NCBI GenBank assembly: GCA_946800325.1
Contig: OX326957.1
Coordinates: 22,817,007 to 22,881,006 of the forward strand
Reading direction: 5' to 3'
DNA from: Luzula sylvatica
Lineage: Eukaryota; Streptophyta; Magnoliopsida; Poales; Juncaceae
Length of the DNA stretch: 64,000 nucleotides
Of the stretch, positions 22,851 through 34,396 are shown piece by piece. Position numbers and translations under genes: made by a program. The notes beneath the pieces were generated by a model. That model was not told where the DNA came from and ran no database searches. It was given only the letters and a program-made list of their open reading frames with translations. Positions within the stretch are counted from its first letter, which is position 1. Every line of letters begins with the position of its first letter.

Positions 22851-23375
22851 TTAAAGAGAAATATAAAATTTGATACAAATATCTCTAGAATTTTCCTCCA
22901 AAAATCTTAATAACATAGATATGAGTTAACACGTTATAAATGAACAAATAAATACATGGTTCAACATCTTAATAAATGATTTGATTATTTTAATTTATGA
23001 TTTGACACCCAATTAAGATGTCAAATAATGAATTAAAATGTTAATTCTTAATGCGTTAAGTCATGTTCACGTCATCAAGTTTTCTCGAGGAGAGTTGTGG
23101 ATATGTCCAATCTTTTTCTAAAAAAAAAGATAAAAGTTAAAATGTGGACATAATAGTGGGTCTCTAGAGAACACCATGCAATAACTCTTTTTACTTTTGC
23201 AGTTATTTAAAACTGCAAAGTTTTGCAATTTCTTATCACAATAATTAATGTGACAAATGAAAAAAATATTAAATAAATTCTGTGCGATTTGGAGAACACC
23301 ATGCAATATAATTTCACAAAAAGACCAAAATACTTCCAAAAATAAAAATGAAAAATATAACTAATCAGATAAGTC

Positions 23376-23520
23376 AAAGGATTCATAACTCAGATGATTG
23401 AGTATAAAACATAAAATATCATATGCTGTGAAAGATTATGAGTTCAAGTTCCATTAATACAGATGGATAAGATGGATAGAAGAATACGAGTTTTCTTCCT
23501 TTATTATAGAAAAAACTAGT
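23376..23520 (+). mobile_element. tRNA-derived SINE-like sequence
   Basis: An A-box-like TAACTCAGATGATT (23386-23399) is followed about 45 bases later by a B-box-like GAGTTCAAGTTCC (23440-23452), the pol III promoter layout of tRNA-derived SINEs. A second, more decayed sequence with the same spacing and phrases (CATAAAAAATCATAT) lies at 40613-40680. No tRNA fold is expected from it. Confidence 0.5.
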
Positions 23521-23790
23521 CAGGCCAAATTTCCTATAAAAAATGAGAGCTTGGTCCTTGCAAGCTAAGCCATTAGTTTGGACTTCTGAATCGATAAGAT
23601 AGTTTTAATTTAATTTCAATATATTAACAATTATGTTAATCTTGCGTGTAATATTTAATCTGGTTAGTTGCTTGATCAACATTAATTCGAACTGGTCAAT
23701 GTTTTTATATATTATAAATTTAAATTTGTGCATCCCAAATTTATAAGAAGCTAATTTTGTGTTAATAGTTAATCATCATGTTAATAAAAA
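23515..23790 (+). repeat. Duplicated module M, copy 2 (upstream of DUF247 copy 1)
   Basis: Shares CCTATAAAAAATGAGAGCTT, AATTTAATTTCA and TAATCTGGTTAGTTGCTTGA with copies at about 15185-15460, 36105-36334, 48512-48960 and 55490-55920. Three copies (this one, 36105 and 55490) sit 0.6-2.8 kb upstream of a DUF247 start, so the module marks the repeat unit of the cluster. Confidence 0.75.
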
Positions 23791-24076
23791 AGCACAGACT
23801 CCTTAATTGAATCAATTCTTTTATCCGTTTATTAGAGATCTAATCAACTATTTAAACATCATCGATTGATGCACCAAAGAGTTTGAGTGGGTTTTGTGAG
23901 CTAGTATATTTTTCCCATATTTAAAACAACAAATAAGAGATAGTATGATTAAAACTAAAATAAGTCAACCATCTAAGGTTTTATTTCAATACTTGCCGGC
24001 CATATATACAACCTGCCAGAGTCTTTTCTTAGATTAAATATGAAAATAAACGATGGAACAAATCGAATGGTTTATG

Positions 24077-24086
24077 TATATATATA
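24077..24086 (+). promoter_or_regulatory. TATA box of DUF247 copy 1
   Basis: TATATATATAG lies about 70 bases before the ATG at 24153. The paralogous remnant has TATATATATAAAG at the same relative place (about 57318), and the whole 150-base upstream region is conserved between them (ACTTGCCGGCCATATA, TATGAAAATAAACG, AAAATAGAGGTGCAAG), which supports promoter function. Confidence 0.6.
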
Positions 24087-24152
24087 GATGCCATTACATA
24101 GTAAATCTAAAAACAAAATAGAGGTGCAAGGTTTTGTTCTCTTTTTTCTGTC

Positions 24153-25744
24153 ATGGAAGAGAAAAAAGAGTTTGATCTGGAACAAGGTTCTTCTTCTGAG
24201 ATAAAAGAATTTGGTCCGGAACAAGATCAGAAAGTGGAAGACCTGAAAGGTACCAAGCTTAATTAATGAACTTGTTTTTATCGCTAAAAAGATGGTTGAT
24301 TTGTTCAATAGGAAGTACTTATATAACCGTCAATATAGACTAATGAATCTCGTATTGATTTTTCTAGCTGCAAATGATAGCTTCATGAGTCGTTTGCATA
24401 AAAAACTTGAAGCATTACCGGAGAAGGGTGAACAAAGGTGCACCATTTTCCGGGTTCCTGAAAACATTCGAAAGAGTAAGCCACACCTATTCGAGCCGTC
24501 TGCTGTTTCTATCGGCCCGTACCATCGAGATAAAGAGCATCTCCGTGCTATTGAAGAGATGAAGTGGCCACTTCTTCGATACTTCATTGCCAAAGCCGTT
24601 CGACACTTTTTTGGAGACATGCATTACAGAGATGAGGGCGTTAGAGGCACAAGCACGTGAGTGCTATAACGAAACCATTCACATGGATAGTGATGCCTTC
24701 ATCGAGATGATGCTATTGGATGGTTCATTTATTATTCAAATTTTTTTCATACTGGGCGAAGGGACAGCAAGGAATACGATTTATAAGGATGCTGGTTGGA
24801 AGAAGGCCATAATATCGTACGACTTGATCATGATCGAGAATCAAATCCCTTTTTTTATTTTAGAAAAGATGTTCGCATGTTTTACTGGTGATGTCTTTAG
24901 TTCCGAGCACATCGATAGTATCGTTGGTCAACTTGCACACAAAGATTTATTATCGTCACCCACGATCGCAACACCATCTAAGAAAATCCATCATTTGCTC
25001 CATCTTTGTCATCATTATATTGTTCCAATTGACATGTTTGATCTGGATACACCAATTACACCAATTAATCCTGATAAAACACAAAAACATAGTCAGCTTT
25101 GGCCTTCTTGGATACGACGACCAAGAGAACTCATTAAGACATGTCTAAACCTACAAAATAATCACGAGTCAAAACCCACTGGGTCTGTATGGTCGCTTCC
25201 ATGTGCTACAGAGTTACAGGAAGCAGGAGTTAAGATTAAAAAAAAGAAACCACCATGTCATTTTTCAGACGTAACCTTCCAATCAGGGGTACTAGAGATT
25301 CCAGCTCTTCGTATTCGAGACCTTACACCTGTCCTTATTATGAATCTTGTAGCTCTGGAGCAAGATTTATCAGATGTGCCTAAACTAATTACAACATACA
25401 ATTTGTTCATGGATGGAATAGTGAACACGGCAAATGATGTAACGATACTTGAACGGTTGGGTATAATTGATAATATGATTGCCAGCGAGGAGGCGGTGGC
25501 CCTTTATTTCAACCAATCAGGTCAATATGTCCAGCTTGAGAGTAACCACTACCTTACTGAGTTGTTTAAGAACATAAATGAGTACTGCAACAAAAAAAGC
25601 CATAGGAACAGGGCAAAGCTGATGCGAGATTACTTCATCAACCCTTGGTCCATGCTCTCTCTGGGCGCAGCAATCTTTATTATTCTTCTCACATGTACGC
25701 AAACCATCTATGCCATATTCGCTTACCACCTCCCTCCTCATTGA
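24153..25744 (+). CDS. DUF247 (UPF0481) protein, copy 1; two exons, one frameshift
   Basis: Exon 1 is 24153-24249 (MEEKKEFDLEQG...). A 118-base intron has donor GTACCA and acceptor TTTTTCTAG. Exon 2 starts at 24368 and continues in frame with AANDSFMSRL. DUF247 landmarks run from the N-terminal IFRVPENIRKSKPHLFEP and VSIGPYHR through YDLIMIENQIPFFILEKMF, CATELQEAGVKIK, and GVLEIPALRIRDLTPVLIMN to the C-terminal hydrophobic segment LSLGAAIFIILLTCTQTIYAIF, a probable membrane anchor. Copy 2 has 29 bases where this copy has 33 (about 24578-24610), so the reading frame changes between WPLLRYF and TFLETCITEMR. Unless a T6 run here is misread, the full protein is not made. DUF247 biochemical function is unknown; in grasses members act in self-incompatibility. 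Confidence 0.85.
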
Positions 25745-26390
25745 TGACTTCCTGTCCTTGCTGATTCTCATTATTATTTGTACTTTTATTTTTCGTTTAT
25801 TTTCTTCTTTTGCTTGGGTGTGTACTTGCTCTTGTTTTTTAATATCTTCCGTTTGCCTAAATTTATAATTTGGGACCAATAAATTGCAATTGTGTTTGTG
25901 CTTCAAACTTATTTGATTGGGTTACTTTTCTCCATCTGCTGTAATTTTTATTGAACATTCTCATGTGTTGAATTATGAACTGAAAAGAATATTGATTTCA
26001 ATTTTATCATTGTGAAGGACTAGAACATACTTCGGGGCTTATTTGTTGATTTCTTGATTGGAGGTTAATTGGGGGATTTGAATTTGGAGATGGATAACAA
26101 AGATTAACAAATAATTTCATCGAAAAAATCAGAATACACGGAGAGAGAAATATTTTTGATTTTATTTTGGGGTTACATAAGCAGCCGTACAAACTAAAAA
26201 AGAGAGTTTGTTTTCTCTGTTGTCACGAAGGGTGCAGCTGTGTGAAGCCACCGGCCGTAAAGATAACATCCTAACCGCTGAATATGTGGGTACCACAGAA
26301 AAAAAGAAATAACAAAAATGTAAAGAATGTGGCCGTGAAAGTTAACGGCAACATCAATTTTCCATAAATTTATATAATATAAGGAAAATG
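25745..26390 (+). other. 3' flank of DUF247 copy 1
   Basis: T-rich 3' UTR-like sequence conserved downstream of copy 2 (about 41130-41390), with shared phrases such as TGTTTTTTAAT, TTTATAATTT and TATCATTGTGAAGGACTA. Beyond about 26030 the sequence is AT-rich intergenic without recognisable genes. Confidence 0.6.
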
Positions 26391-26631
26391 TTGCTCTTCC
26401 CCCTGTTTTTCCCCATCCCTCCTGATGCGTTGGCATTGTTGTTAATTCATGCCTAGGTGTCCATCACTAAACATTAAAATGAGCAATTATGATGATGTTA
26501 ATTTATACAGAAAAGTTAATTCTAATTGAGGAGAATGTCAGTTCACATGTCAAATCTTTGCTCCTGTCACGTACTTCTTGTCCGGCTCCATTACCTGTGC
26601 ACGCTTTGTTTTTCTCTCTCCTTTGCACGCT

Positions 26632-26700
26632 CTCTCTCTCTCGCTCTCTTCCTTTCTCTTCTCTCTCTCTCTCTCTTTCTCTCTTTCTCCTTCTCTCTTC
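26632..26700 (+). repeat. CT-rich microsatellite
   Basis: An imperfect CTCTCT tract in the leader upstream of the MOS11-like frame. CT-rich leaders are common in plant 5' UTRs. Frames reading Leu-Ser or Arg-Glu here are artefacts of the repeat. Confidence 0.9.
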
Positions 26701-26817
26701 CTTCAAACAACAATGGTGCTTGAAACAAGAGACGACCGTTGTCCTTTCATTCCATCGAATACTCCTTGAAGCTATCGTTCATCAGCCAAGCCGAGCAATC
26801 TGCAATCAATCTACAAA

Positions 26818-27228
26818 ATGGATTCGCAAAAGCCAAAAACCCTAGAAGCAGCACCGTTAGAAGCAGAACCGACTGATTCGTCAGTCCCAGACCCTAATTT
26901 GAGTTCCGACACGGAGAAAGAAGCCGAAGACGAGAAAGGTGAGCAAGATACGGCGAAGGAGGTTTCCGATGTTAAGATAAGCTCCGAGACTACGGATTTG
27001 GAGAAGAAGATGCGCAGGGCTGAACGGTTTGGTGTTGCCGTTGTCATGTCAGAGGAGAAACACAATATTCGAGCTGAAAAGTTTGGGACTGCATCCGGCG
27101 TGCCGAAAACTGGAGGATCTGGCGTGACGAAAACTGGAGGAACTGGAGCGGAAGAACAACAGAAGAGGAATTAGTAGCACAAACAAAGGATCTGACGAAG
27201 AGGAGGTAAAGAAGAAAGCTAGGTCACA
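26818..27228 (+). pseudogene. MOS11: MOS11/SARNP-like (CIP29 family) mRNA-export protein fragment
   Basis: The frame at 26818-27174 begins MDSQKPKTLEAAPLEAEP, is acidic, and then has the tandem Arg-Ala-Glu-Arg-Phe-Gly signature of the MOS11/SARNP family: KKMRRAERFGVAVVMSEE followed by IRAEKFGTASGVPK. In Arabidopsis MOS11 is a nuclear protein in mRNA export with the TREX/THO machinery. After EEQQKRN the frame meets two TAG codons. A MOS11-like continuation (KGSDEEEVKKKAR) is readable in the +1 frame up to about 27228, so the gene is frameshifted, and the expected third RFG repeat is missing. The segment is bounded by a 17-bp direct repeat (26728-26744 and 27229-27245). No introns are visible, so it may be a processed or captured fragment. 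Confidence 0.65.
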
Positions 27229-27482
27229 GAGACGACCGTTGTCCCGGCCTTGACGATGAACCACCATACTCGGACTCCCGTCCAGCGAGGCGAAGACCTC
27301 TAGGATTCGGGTCATAGTGCGGGGACCTCCATCAAGGCCAGCGAGTTCCGATCCCATTTATAACTGGTAATTCTTACTATCTCATTCTTATTTAGACATT
27401 TTGGAATAACAATCCAATTTTATTGTTTATTAGTTCAAATAAGTTGGAGATATTAATTCTTAATTAAATTTTTTTGGCTAAG

Positions 27483-28008
27483 GTATTGGATGTTTTCCTC
27501 GCGTTGCTCCGAAAGAGTTTCATGGACCCTCAAAATAAATGGAGTTATGTCAACCCGGCTATTTCGGTACGTGTAAATTGTTATGTTATTTTTCACTACT
27601 ATTTTGTTTAGAAATTTATTCGTTCACTTCTTTTATGTATAGGTGTTAATTCCAAGCATGTTGCCTGAAGAAATCGAAGGAGTCACTGGTGGTTGTTTGC
27701 CACTGTCAAGCGCTATATCGGAAGCCGAGTTGGGTAGCAATAGGTGGTTATTTTTACTGTTTTGTGTAGGGAAGAGTTGGCTCCTAGTAGTTTTCGACTT
27801 TGATGATTGCCAGATTTATGTATACAACTCGGCAACCAAGATGGACCAGTTTGCCGGGCGAGTGAAGTGTTTCGCTGACGATTGGAAAGGGTTCTTGACT
27901 GAAAAGATGGGCCACAATTTTGCGCAGAAAGACATACATGCAGCTCGGGGCTATGCGGCGTACAACCTAATCTGTCTTCCGTGGTATTGCGACAATTTGG
28001 GCGAATGA
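27483..28008 (+). CDS. Ulp1 (C48) protease-like protein, C-terminal exons
   Basis: Two exons can be supported. Exon 27483-27566 (VLDVFLALLRKSFMDPQNKW) has acceptor GGCTAAG and donor GTACGTG. Exon 27643-28008 follows acceptor TTATGTATAG, is in phase, and ends at TGA. The second exon has a pattern like plant Ulp1-type cysteine proteases: SWLLVVFDFDDCQIYVYNSA, resembling the region where active-site His and Asp sit, with Ser where the usual His-Trp pair begins. If that alignment is right it is catalytically impaired. Many plant Ulp1-like domains of this kind travel in Mutator-like transposons. The N-terminal exons were not identified; joining to 27250-27366 does not hold phase. Family assignment is tentative. 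Confidence 0.45.
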
Positions 28009-30300
28009 CTTGGTTTGTGTTGTTTGCATTATTGGGGTATTTTAGTATGGAACAATGATTTGAGTGGTTTGTAATAATTAACAATGTATGTGCTTGTTTG
28101 ATTGCTGAGAGAGATTTGGTATTTGCGGAAACATGTATCTGGTATTTGAATTTTACTTTAATTTCATGCGCTGAACAATGTTTTATTTGGTATTTAATTT
28201 GTTTATCTAAATTTGTTATTTTTGTTCAAATACAATTAAAGTTTTACAATGTTCATTATTAAGAGTGGTCATTGTTAAGTGTGTTCATTATTAAGAGTGA
28301 TCGTTATTAAGGCGTGGCCATCGTTAATATACCTAAGTTAATAATATCCATTCTAAAAAAACCATTTGGCTAAATAGTTTTGAAATCCATTACAAAATAG
28401 TTTTGGAAATGTTAATAACCAATCCTAGAAAAAAATTCCAAAACCACTTCTAACACAAATAATATTTTATGTAGTTCGAAAATTCAAGTTCTAAAATTCC
28501 AGGTAACCCAAAACTCAAAATCAATTCAAATGCAATGAACAGTTAAATACTAGTTTCAAAATCTACTATAAAAAAAACTCCAAATAATATATAGTAGAAT
28601 GCCTTCCTTATGTTTTCAAATAAAATGAAAATTAATTCAAAAGTTCCTTGATTTTTCAAAAATATCAGTTTTTTTTTTAATTGGTTTTTTTTTTTTCAAA
28701 AATAGCAGTTAGCAATGAACATTTCAAATAACAGTGTTAAGTTCCAAAGTCATATTGAAATAACAGTTAATTCCCAAAAAAGATTTTCTCAATAAGAATT
28801 GACACTGAAAAATCATTGTTTTAAGTAATAAAAGCTTTTGTACAATACCAAATCTTGTAAATAGTGTTTCCCCAAAACCTTTAACAATAGTTTCCAAATA
28901 CCAATTAACTATGCAAATAGTGTTTCGAAATAACATTTAACACTGCAAATACTAAATTAGCTCTTCCGATAAAAAAAATACTAAATACTAAATTCAATGA
29001 AAATAATTTTATAAACACAGCCAATAACAAATACTAAATAATAAATACTAAATTTGCTCTTCAAATACTACTATCATTAACACTGTAAATAGTAAATGCA
29101 AGTTCAAAAACAATAATTAGCTCTTCAAATAAAGTAAATATCAGTTCAAAAATTCAATGAAAATCATTTCATAAAAACTACCAGTTAAAATTGTTTAGCA
29201 CTAAATACCAGTTTAAGCAATCTGATTAAAATAGGAGTTAAACAAAATTCAATTAGCTTTTCAAATACCAGTAAATAAGAGTTCCGAATAAAAAAAATAC
29301 CAGTTAAAAAACGAATTTGCAGTTCAAAATCACTAATTACCAGTTAAAAAAACAAAATCCCCATTAGGTATAAAATTTCGAAACACAAAATACCAGTTCA
29401 AAACCTACCATAAAATCATTGGAAGCACATCTCGAAATTAGCAGTTGACCAATACCAGTTAAAATACACATTAAACTCAAATGCCAAATACAAGTTCATA
29501 TTAACAATGGAAACACATACACATCTCGGAACTAAAATATCAAATAAATAATGAACAACAAAATTAGCACTGGAAATAGTAAAATGAAAGTATTCACTGT
29601 TAAAGAGTGCAAATTGAAAGCAGGAATATTTTTTTATGAAAATGAATTAAAAATGGGGGGTGTTCGGTCAGTTTTATAGAGGCACTAAAATTTTTGAATT
29701 TCAAATTTTTATTCATTTCCCACCAATCGGTGTTCACTGTTAAATGCCAACCACCACCATTAATGCCATTAAATGAACCTCTTACGAGCTAGCAGTTAAC
29801 AGTGGAAGTGATGATTGCTTATTCTGACAATGAACAGTACTATTGGTTCATTGCTAAATCCCTCAAGGATTGACATGAAGGCCTGTTAATCTTAAAGCCC
29901 AAAAGATAGATGGACCCTTAAGGGGATTGGGCAAAAACAAGATTAAGGATTAACACACCCTACTTTCCACGACATAGATGTAGGAGATATGCATCACGAC
30001 TCATAATATAAATGGGTGATTCTATGGTAGACTCACTTTTACTTTCAATGGTCCAGATTTGACCATCTAAAAAAATCTAAAGATTGTGATTAAATTTGAT
30101 ATAATAGATCATCTCTAAAAAAGGGTAAAATAATAATCTACTTACCCGCTATATCGTCCTATCCAGTACTTAGTTTTATCTCTTTCACATCTCTCACGTG
30201 ATGTGTGCTGTTTCATAACTTTCCATTTCACCTTCTTTCTCTCCCTTTCTTTTTATTCATTCTTACCATTGAAATCTTTTTTATCAATTGGAATTGAATT
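28009..30300. other. AT-rich intergenic with degenerate CAGTT/AAATACC repeat, no gene
   Basis: From about 28400 to 29640 phrases such as AAATACCAGTT, CAGTTCAAAA and AACAATTAG recur irregularly, a decayed short repeat. At 29740-29850 there are GTTAACAGTGG and GAACAGTAC phrases. Nothing coding is seen. Confidence 0.6.
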
Positions 30301-30310
30301 TATTTATATG

Positions 30311-30560
30311 TTATAAATACAAGGAAAATAGCCCGCGCTTCGCCGCGGGATATATTATTTGATAAGAAATAATATAATAAGCAAAAGTAATAATTTTATA
30401 TACTATTTGATATATTATTTCGCTGCGGGATATATTATTTGATATATTATTTGATAAGAAAATAGAAATATTTCTTGCGCTTCGCTGCGATTTTTCAAAA
30501 TTTTTTATGATCATAAAATAATAATTTTTATCAAAAACGTTACAAGTGCAAAACAAAAGT
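30311..30560. repeat. Helitron-like hairpin repeats (CCCGCGCTTCGCCGCGGG)
   Basis: A hairpin-forming CCCGCGCTTCGCCGCGGG at about 30332, followed by diverged copies near 30420 and 30478 with the same GATATATTATTTGATA context. On the minus strand the first resembles a Helitron 3' hairpin, but the terminal CTRR is replaced by CTTG and no 5' end was found. It may be an eroded Helitron end. Confidence 0.4.
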
Positions 30561-30770
30561 AATCTTCATAAATGTTAATTTAAAAAAAAAGGCTGATATT
30601 AAATAGTCTCACAAGTATTATGCAATAAATGCAAATTTTTTTCTTCCTAAAAAAATAAGCATAAATATTAATTTAAAAACAAAAGTAATATTCATAAATG
30701 TTATAATAAGCATAAAAAAAAATAATACCAGCTCAGGCTAACAAAAAGTATTTGTGTTCATAGTATTTTA

Positions 30771-31036
30771 TTAACAGTAAAATTATAGTATACAAATTAT
30801 ATTTATGAACAGTACCGAACAGTAGTGGGTGAACAGTACCGAACAGTAACTGACGATGTGGCCTCACCATATGCTTTGTATCCAAAATTTAATGGGAGGG
30901 GTATTAACAGTAAAATTATAGTATACAAATTATATTTATGAACAGTACCGAACAGTAGTGGGTGAACAGTACCGAACAGTAACTGACGATGTGGCCTCAC
31001 CATATGCTTTGTATCCAAAATTTAATGGGAGGGGAG
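30771..31036 (+). repeat. 133-bp tandem duplication (two copies)
   Basis: The segment starting TTAACAGTAAAATTATAG at 30771 is repeated at 30904 with almost no change. Each copy contains two GAACAGTACCGAACAGTA phrases and ATGTGGCCTCACCATATGC. The near-identity indicates a recent tandem duplication. No gene. Confidence 0.9.
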
Positions 31037-31573
31037 ATTCTTTTATGTTGTATGATTTTTTTTTGTTCAGTGGTAATGTATGATGTATCTTATTAAGGAT
31101 TGTATGGGTTGTTCAGTGGTAATGTATCTTCAATTTGTAAAAAATCTTTCCGAATCTCTTATTCTCCTTCTACAAGTATTTTATTGTTTTATCTTAAACT
31201 ATTTTGTTTTTCTTTATTAACATCATCTACTGAAAGAAGTAAAAAAAAAAAGTAATTAAACTAATGAAATAGGTATAGAATGGTACTGAAATGGTAAAAG
31301 AACTAAAATTGTTGCTCTTGGTACCAACCAAATTAACAAGCTAGCGACTCTAGTATTATTCAAAATTTGATCATGCATAATCTATGTTCCTCATAATTAC
31401 AAATATTTTATACAACAAGTCATCTCAATTAGGACCAAATCGAAGGCCGTGAATTTCGTTTCTTCCAATTGATCATAAATAAAGATCATGGCAATTGTTG
31501 ATTGTACACGTTTCGATGTTCAGTGTTTGCATCGTAGAATTTTGATAGCGTCACAAACAACAGATGGCGTCAC

Positions 31574-31578
<5 letters not shown>

Positions 31579-31640
<62 letters not shown>
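31579..31640 (+). repeat. (GA)n microsatellite
   Basis: An uninterrupted run of GA of about 62 bases. Confidence 0.98.
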
Positions 31641-31642
<2 letters not shown>

Positions 31643-32883
31643 CAATTCTGTAAAAATGGAGATCTATTCTAGAGACTAGAGAGAGATCTTCAGCTAGAGA
31701 AAACCAATCACCGGCAGCGAGAGGGAGAGAATCAGGGAGCTGAGAGACAATTACGGAGGGCAAATTTGGAAAAAGGAGAAAAAAACAGGGATATGCAAAT
31801 CACTAGAGAGGCCCATTGTTATGGAAATTGAGAGGTTTCAGCAAATTTTAACATATATCGAAAATACCTTTCAGCAAAAAGGTCTACAGTAAATCACCGT
31901 AAATATAAAATGAGGTTAGATATGAAAACTCACACATCTTTATGTATATTCTTGATGAGTCAATCGAGACTGTTTTAATGGGTTGATTGGATTGATTAAT
32001 CATCAAATCAATGTTTAGTTTAATTGATTCAATTAAAAAAAATAATCAATCTAATAAAATATCTTCGATTGACACATCAATGATGTTTTATTGAGTTATG
32101 GAAGCTACATATATTATTCATATAAAATATAGAAAGTATACAATCCCAGAACTTAATCACCGAAATGGCTCGGAATGCAACTTATATATGGAATGATTTT
32201 GAAACGGGCCCCACATATTTTGATATGTCAAAATTTCATTCGGGATGATTTTGATGAAAAATTTCTAGCGTTCCCGTATAAAATATGACGTATTTCCTAT
32301 ATGCCCTTGAACTTTATTATAGAAGCACCCCTGTATAAAATATGACGTTTTCTTATATGTCCTTGAACTCTATTATTTCTAAATATTATAGGACTAAATA
32401 AATTTAAATCAAGTGTATCAACTTTCAAGCATGAATAATTCAATAATTCAAAATTTATTAAATTATGTATTTTTAAATAATATTGTCATTCTATCATTAA
32501 CTTTAATAAATTGAATATAAAAAGAAAATATTATATTAAATTATCAAGATTACTTAGTATTGTGATATCTTAGAATTAAATAAAATGAAACATTGATTTT
32601 TTGTTAAAATTAAAATACTACGATCTCAAATCATATTATTATAAGGGATGTGCTTAAGCACACCAACTTAACGCACTCCAAACACACTCCAAATAATAAA
32701 ATGTGGAAGGGGAGTGGGTAGTACTCCAAATGCATGCATTGGCAATTTCCAAAATGTATTGGAGGTCATTTGAAGGCCAATTCATTGGAGTGGAAAAATA
32801 TTTTTTTTACAATTACTTTTCAGAAAAAACTTGGTACAATCGGCGGAGTTGAGTCGGACTCGGCCATGTTAATCGTCGGCGAG

Positions 32884-32887
<4 letters not shown>
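31641..32887. other. Intergenic, no gene seen
   Basis: AT-rich sequence with no recognisable coding or RNA gene. At 32650-32850 there are phrases such as CACTCCAAATAATAAAATG and CATTGGAGTGG that suggest an old MITE, but no clean termini were found. Confidence 0.4.

Positions 32888-32975
<88 letters not shown>
32888..32975 (+). repeat. (AT)n microsatellite
   Basis: A pure AT dinucleotide run of 88 bases. A frame ending in Tyr-Ile repeats is an artefact. Confidence 0.98.
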
Positions 32976-32982
<7 letters not shown>

Positions 32983-33116
32983 TCAATAATATTGTTTTAA
33001 TAATTTTTAAAAATATGCTAGTATTTTTTAGCTCACTCTCAATCTGTACGGACACAGAAAGAACAAAGAAAGAAAAAAGAGACAGAAACTTGGGGGCAAA
33101 CGATTTTTTTCGTGAA

Positions 33117-33590
33117 TACAAGTATGGATAATATTGGTATCCGGATACAAATTTGGATTCGGGTACCCGATACAAATTCGGATATCAAATTCAATTATTA
33201 ATAGATTCGGACATTGCCACTATTTATATATGTTTCATCATATTTTTTATTTTTTGTTTTTTTTGTTTGTGATTTTTATGATTTTTTTTATTAATGACAT
33301 CTGAATATCTCGAATAAGCAGAATATTATTATATCTGATAGGTGACATGATAATATGTTTTATATATTAATAGTATTTATAATTTTATAAAATATTATTA
33401 ATGATCAAATTTAACATTTACAATTACTTTTTTATCTTTTCGAGATGAAATTTTTTTAGTAAATAATATAATTATGATATAATAACAATTTGAATATCCA
33501 AAATTAATCCGTATTCGTATCCGTATACTATCCGGATCGTATTCGTATCCGTATAATACGGTATTCGTATCCTGAATACCCAGTTACTAT
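33117..33590. repeat. GGATAC-rich element, second type
   Basis: The left end holds ATTGGTATCCGGATACAAAT and GGGTACCCGATAC, the right end CCGTATTCGTATCCGTAT and TATTCGTATCCTGAATACCC, around an AT-rich core. The layout suggests a short inverted-repeat transposon related in composition to those at 15660 and 36335. No coding region. Confidence 0.45.
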
Positions 33591-34396
33591 TTGTAGTTTA
33601 TACTCTTGGTAATAGCGAGTCTCTCAAAATGCACGGTAAATACGATTAACTCTTTCTACCTTTGCAGTTTTTTTAAAACCGTAAAGTTCTGCAGTTTCTC
33701 GAATATTGCAATAATTAATGGAACCAATGAAAAAAATATTAAATAAATTTTGTGCGGTTTTGTGAACACAGGGTTGTATTGAGCAATGTTATTAAACCCA
33801 GACCGGACATCGACCCGGCTGAGTCTAGGGTCACTAGTTCATTGGTCGAACCAGTGAGTGAACCGGTTGAACCGTTAATTTCTCTTCTAGTGTTAAAACT
33901 ATAAAATCTTGCACGATCAGTATTAAAACACATAATTTAATTACTCAATTCATTGAATATTAGAAAACAGTATTCAATGATTTCAATCAATATTTAATCA
34001 AAACTATTCCAAACTGTATTCAAACAGTACTCGAAAAATAAATTCAACAAAAGTTCAACAAATATTCAATTCATTGAATATTAATTATTAAAAACTACTT
34101 CAAACAGTACTTAATTCATGATATTATAAAATAATTTCTTTCAATGTGTATTAAAAAACAGAACAATCAAAATTGAAATTCATCAGTAAAAATGAAAAGA
34201 CAAGATTGGTTCTTTCAATACTCAAAAATCAAAAATTGAAATTGAAATTCATCAGTGAAATTCACCAGTAAAATTCATGATATTAACCCAAATCAATTGA
34301 TTATCTAGAACAAGGAAATTTTCTATTAATTACCTTGAGCAAAGAAGGGTTTTTACAAGAATATCGCAGAGAAGGGTTCTTTAAATCTCGCAGAAA

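Larger units (their letters stand above)
15190..25990 (+). repeat. Segmental duplication unit A ending in DUF247 copy 1
   Basis: Once transposons are removed, the order of blocks matches unit C (48512-57488). A module with AATCTGGTTAGTTGCTTGATC-like sequence at about 15185 is followed by blocks at 15410-15660, 16160-16446, 20770-21040 and 22200-23345. The module then repeats at about 23515-23790, followed by the DUF247 promoter and gene. Corresponding unit C blocks lie at 48512, 50040-50450, 50480-50760, 50760-51030, 51150-52050 and 55490, then the DUF247 remnant. The similarity is moderate, so the duplication is old. Confidence 0.75.

Noticed and set aside
30332..30360. Third Helitron 3' end
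   Set aside because: The hairpin is good, but the terminus reads CTTG rather than CTRR and no matching 5' end was found; kept only as a Helitron-like repeat.
32734..32976. 80-residue frame ending in Tyr-Ile repeats
   Set aside because: Its C-terminal third is the (AT)n microsatellite; nothing recognisable upstream.
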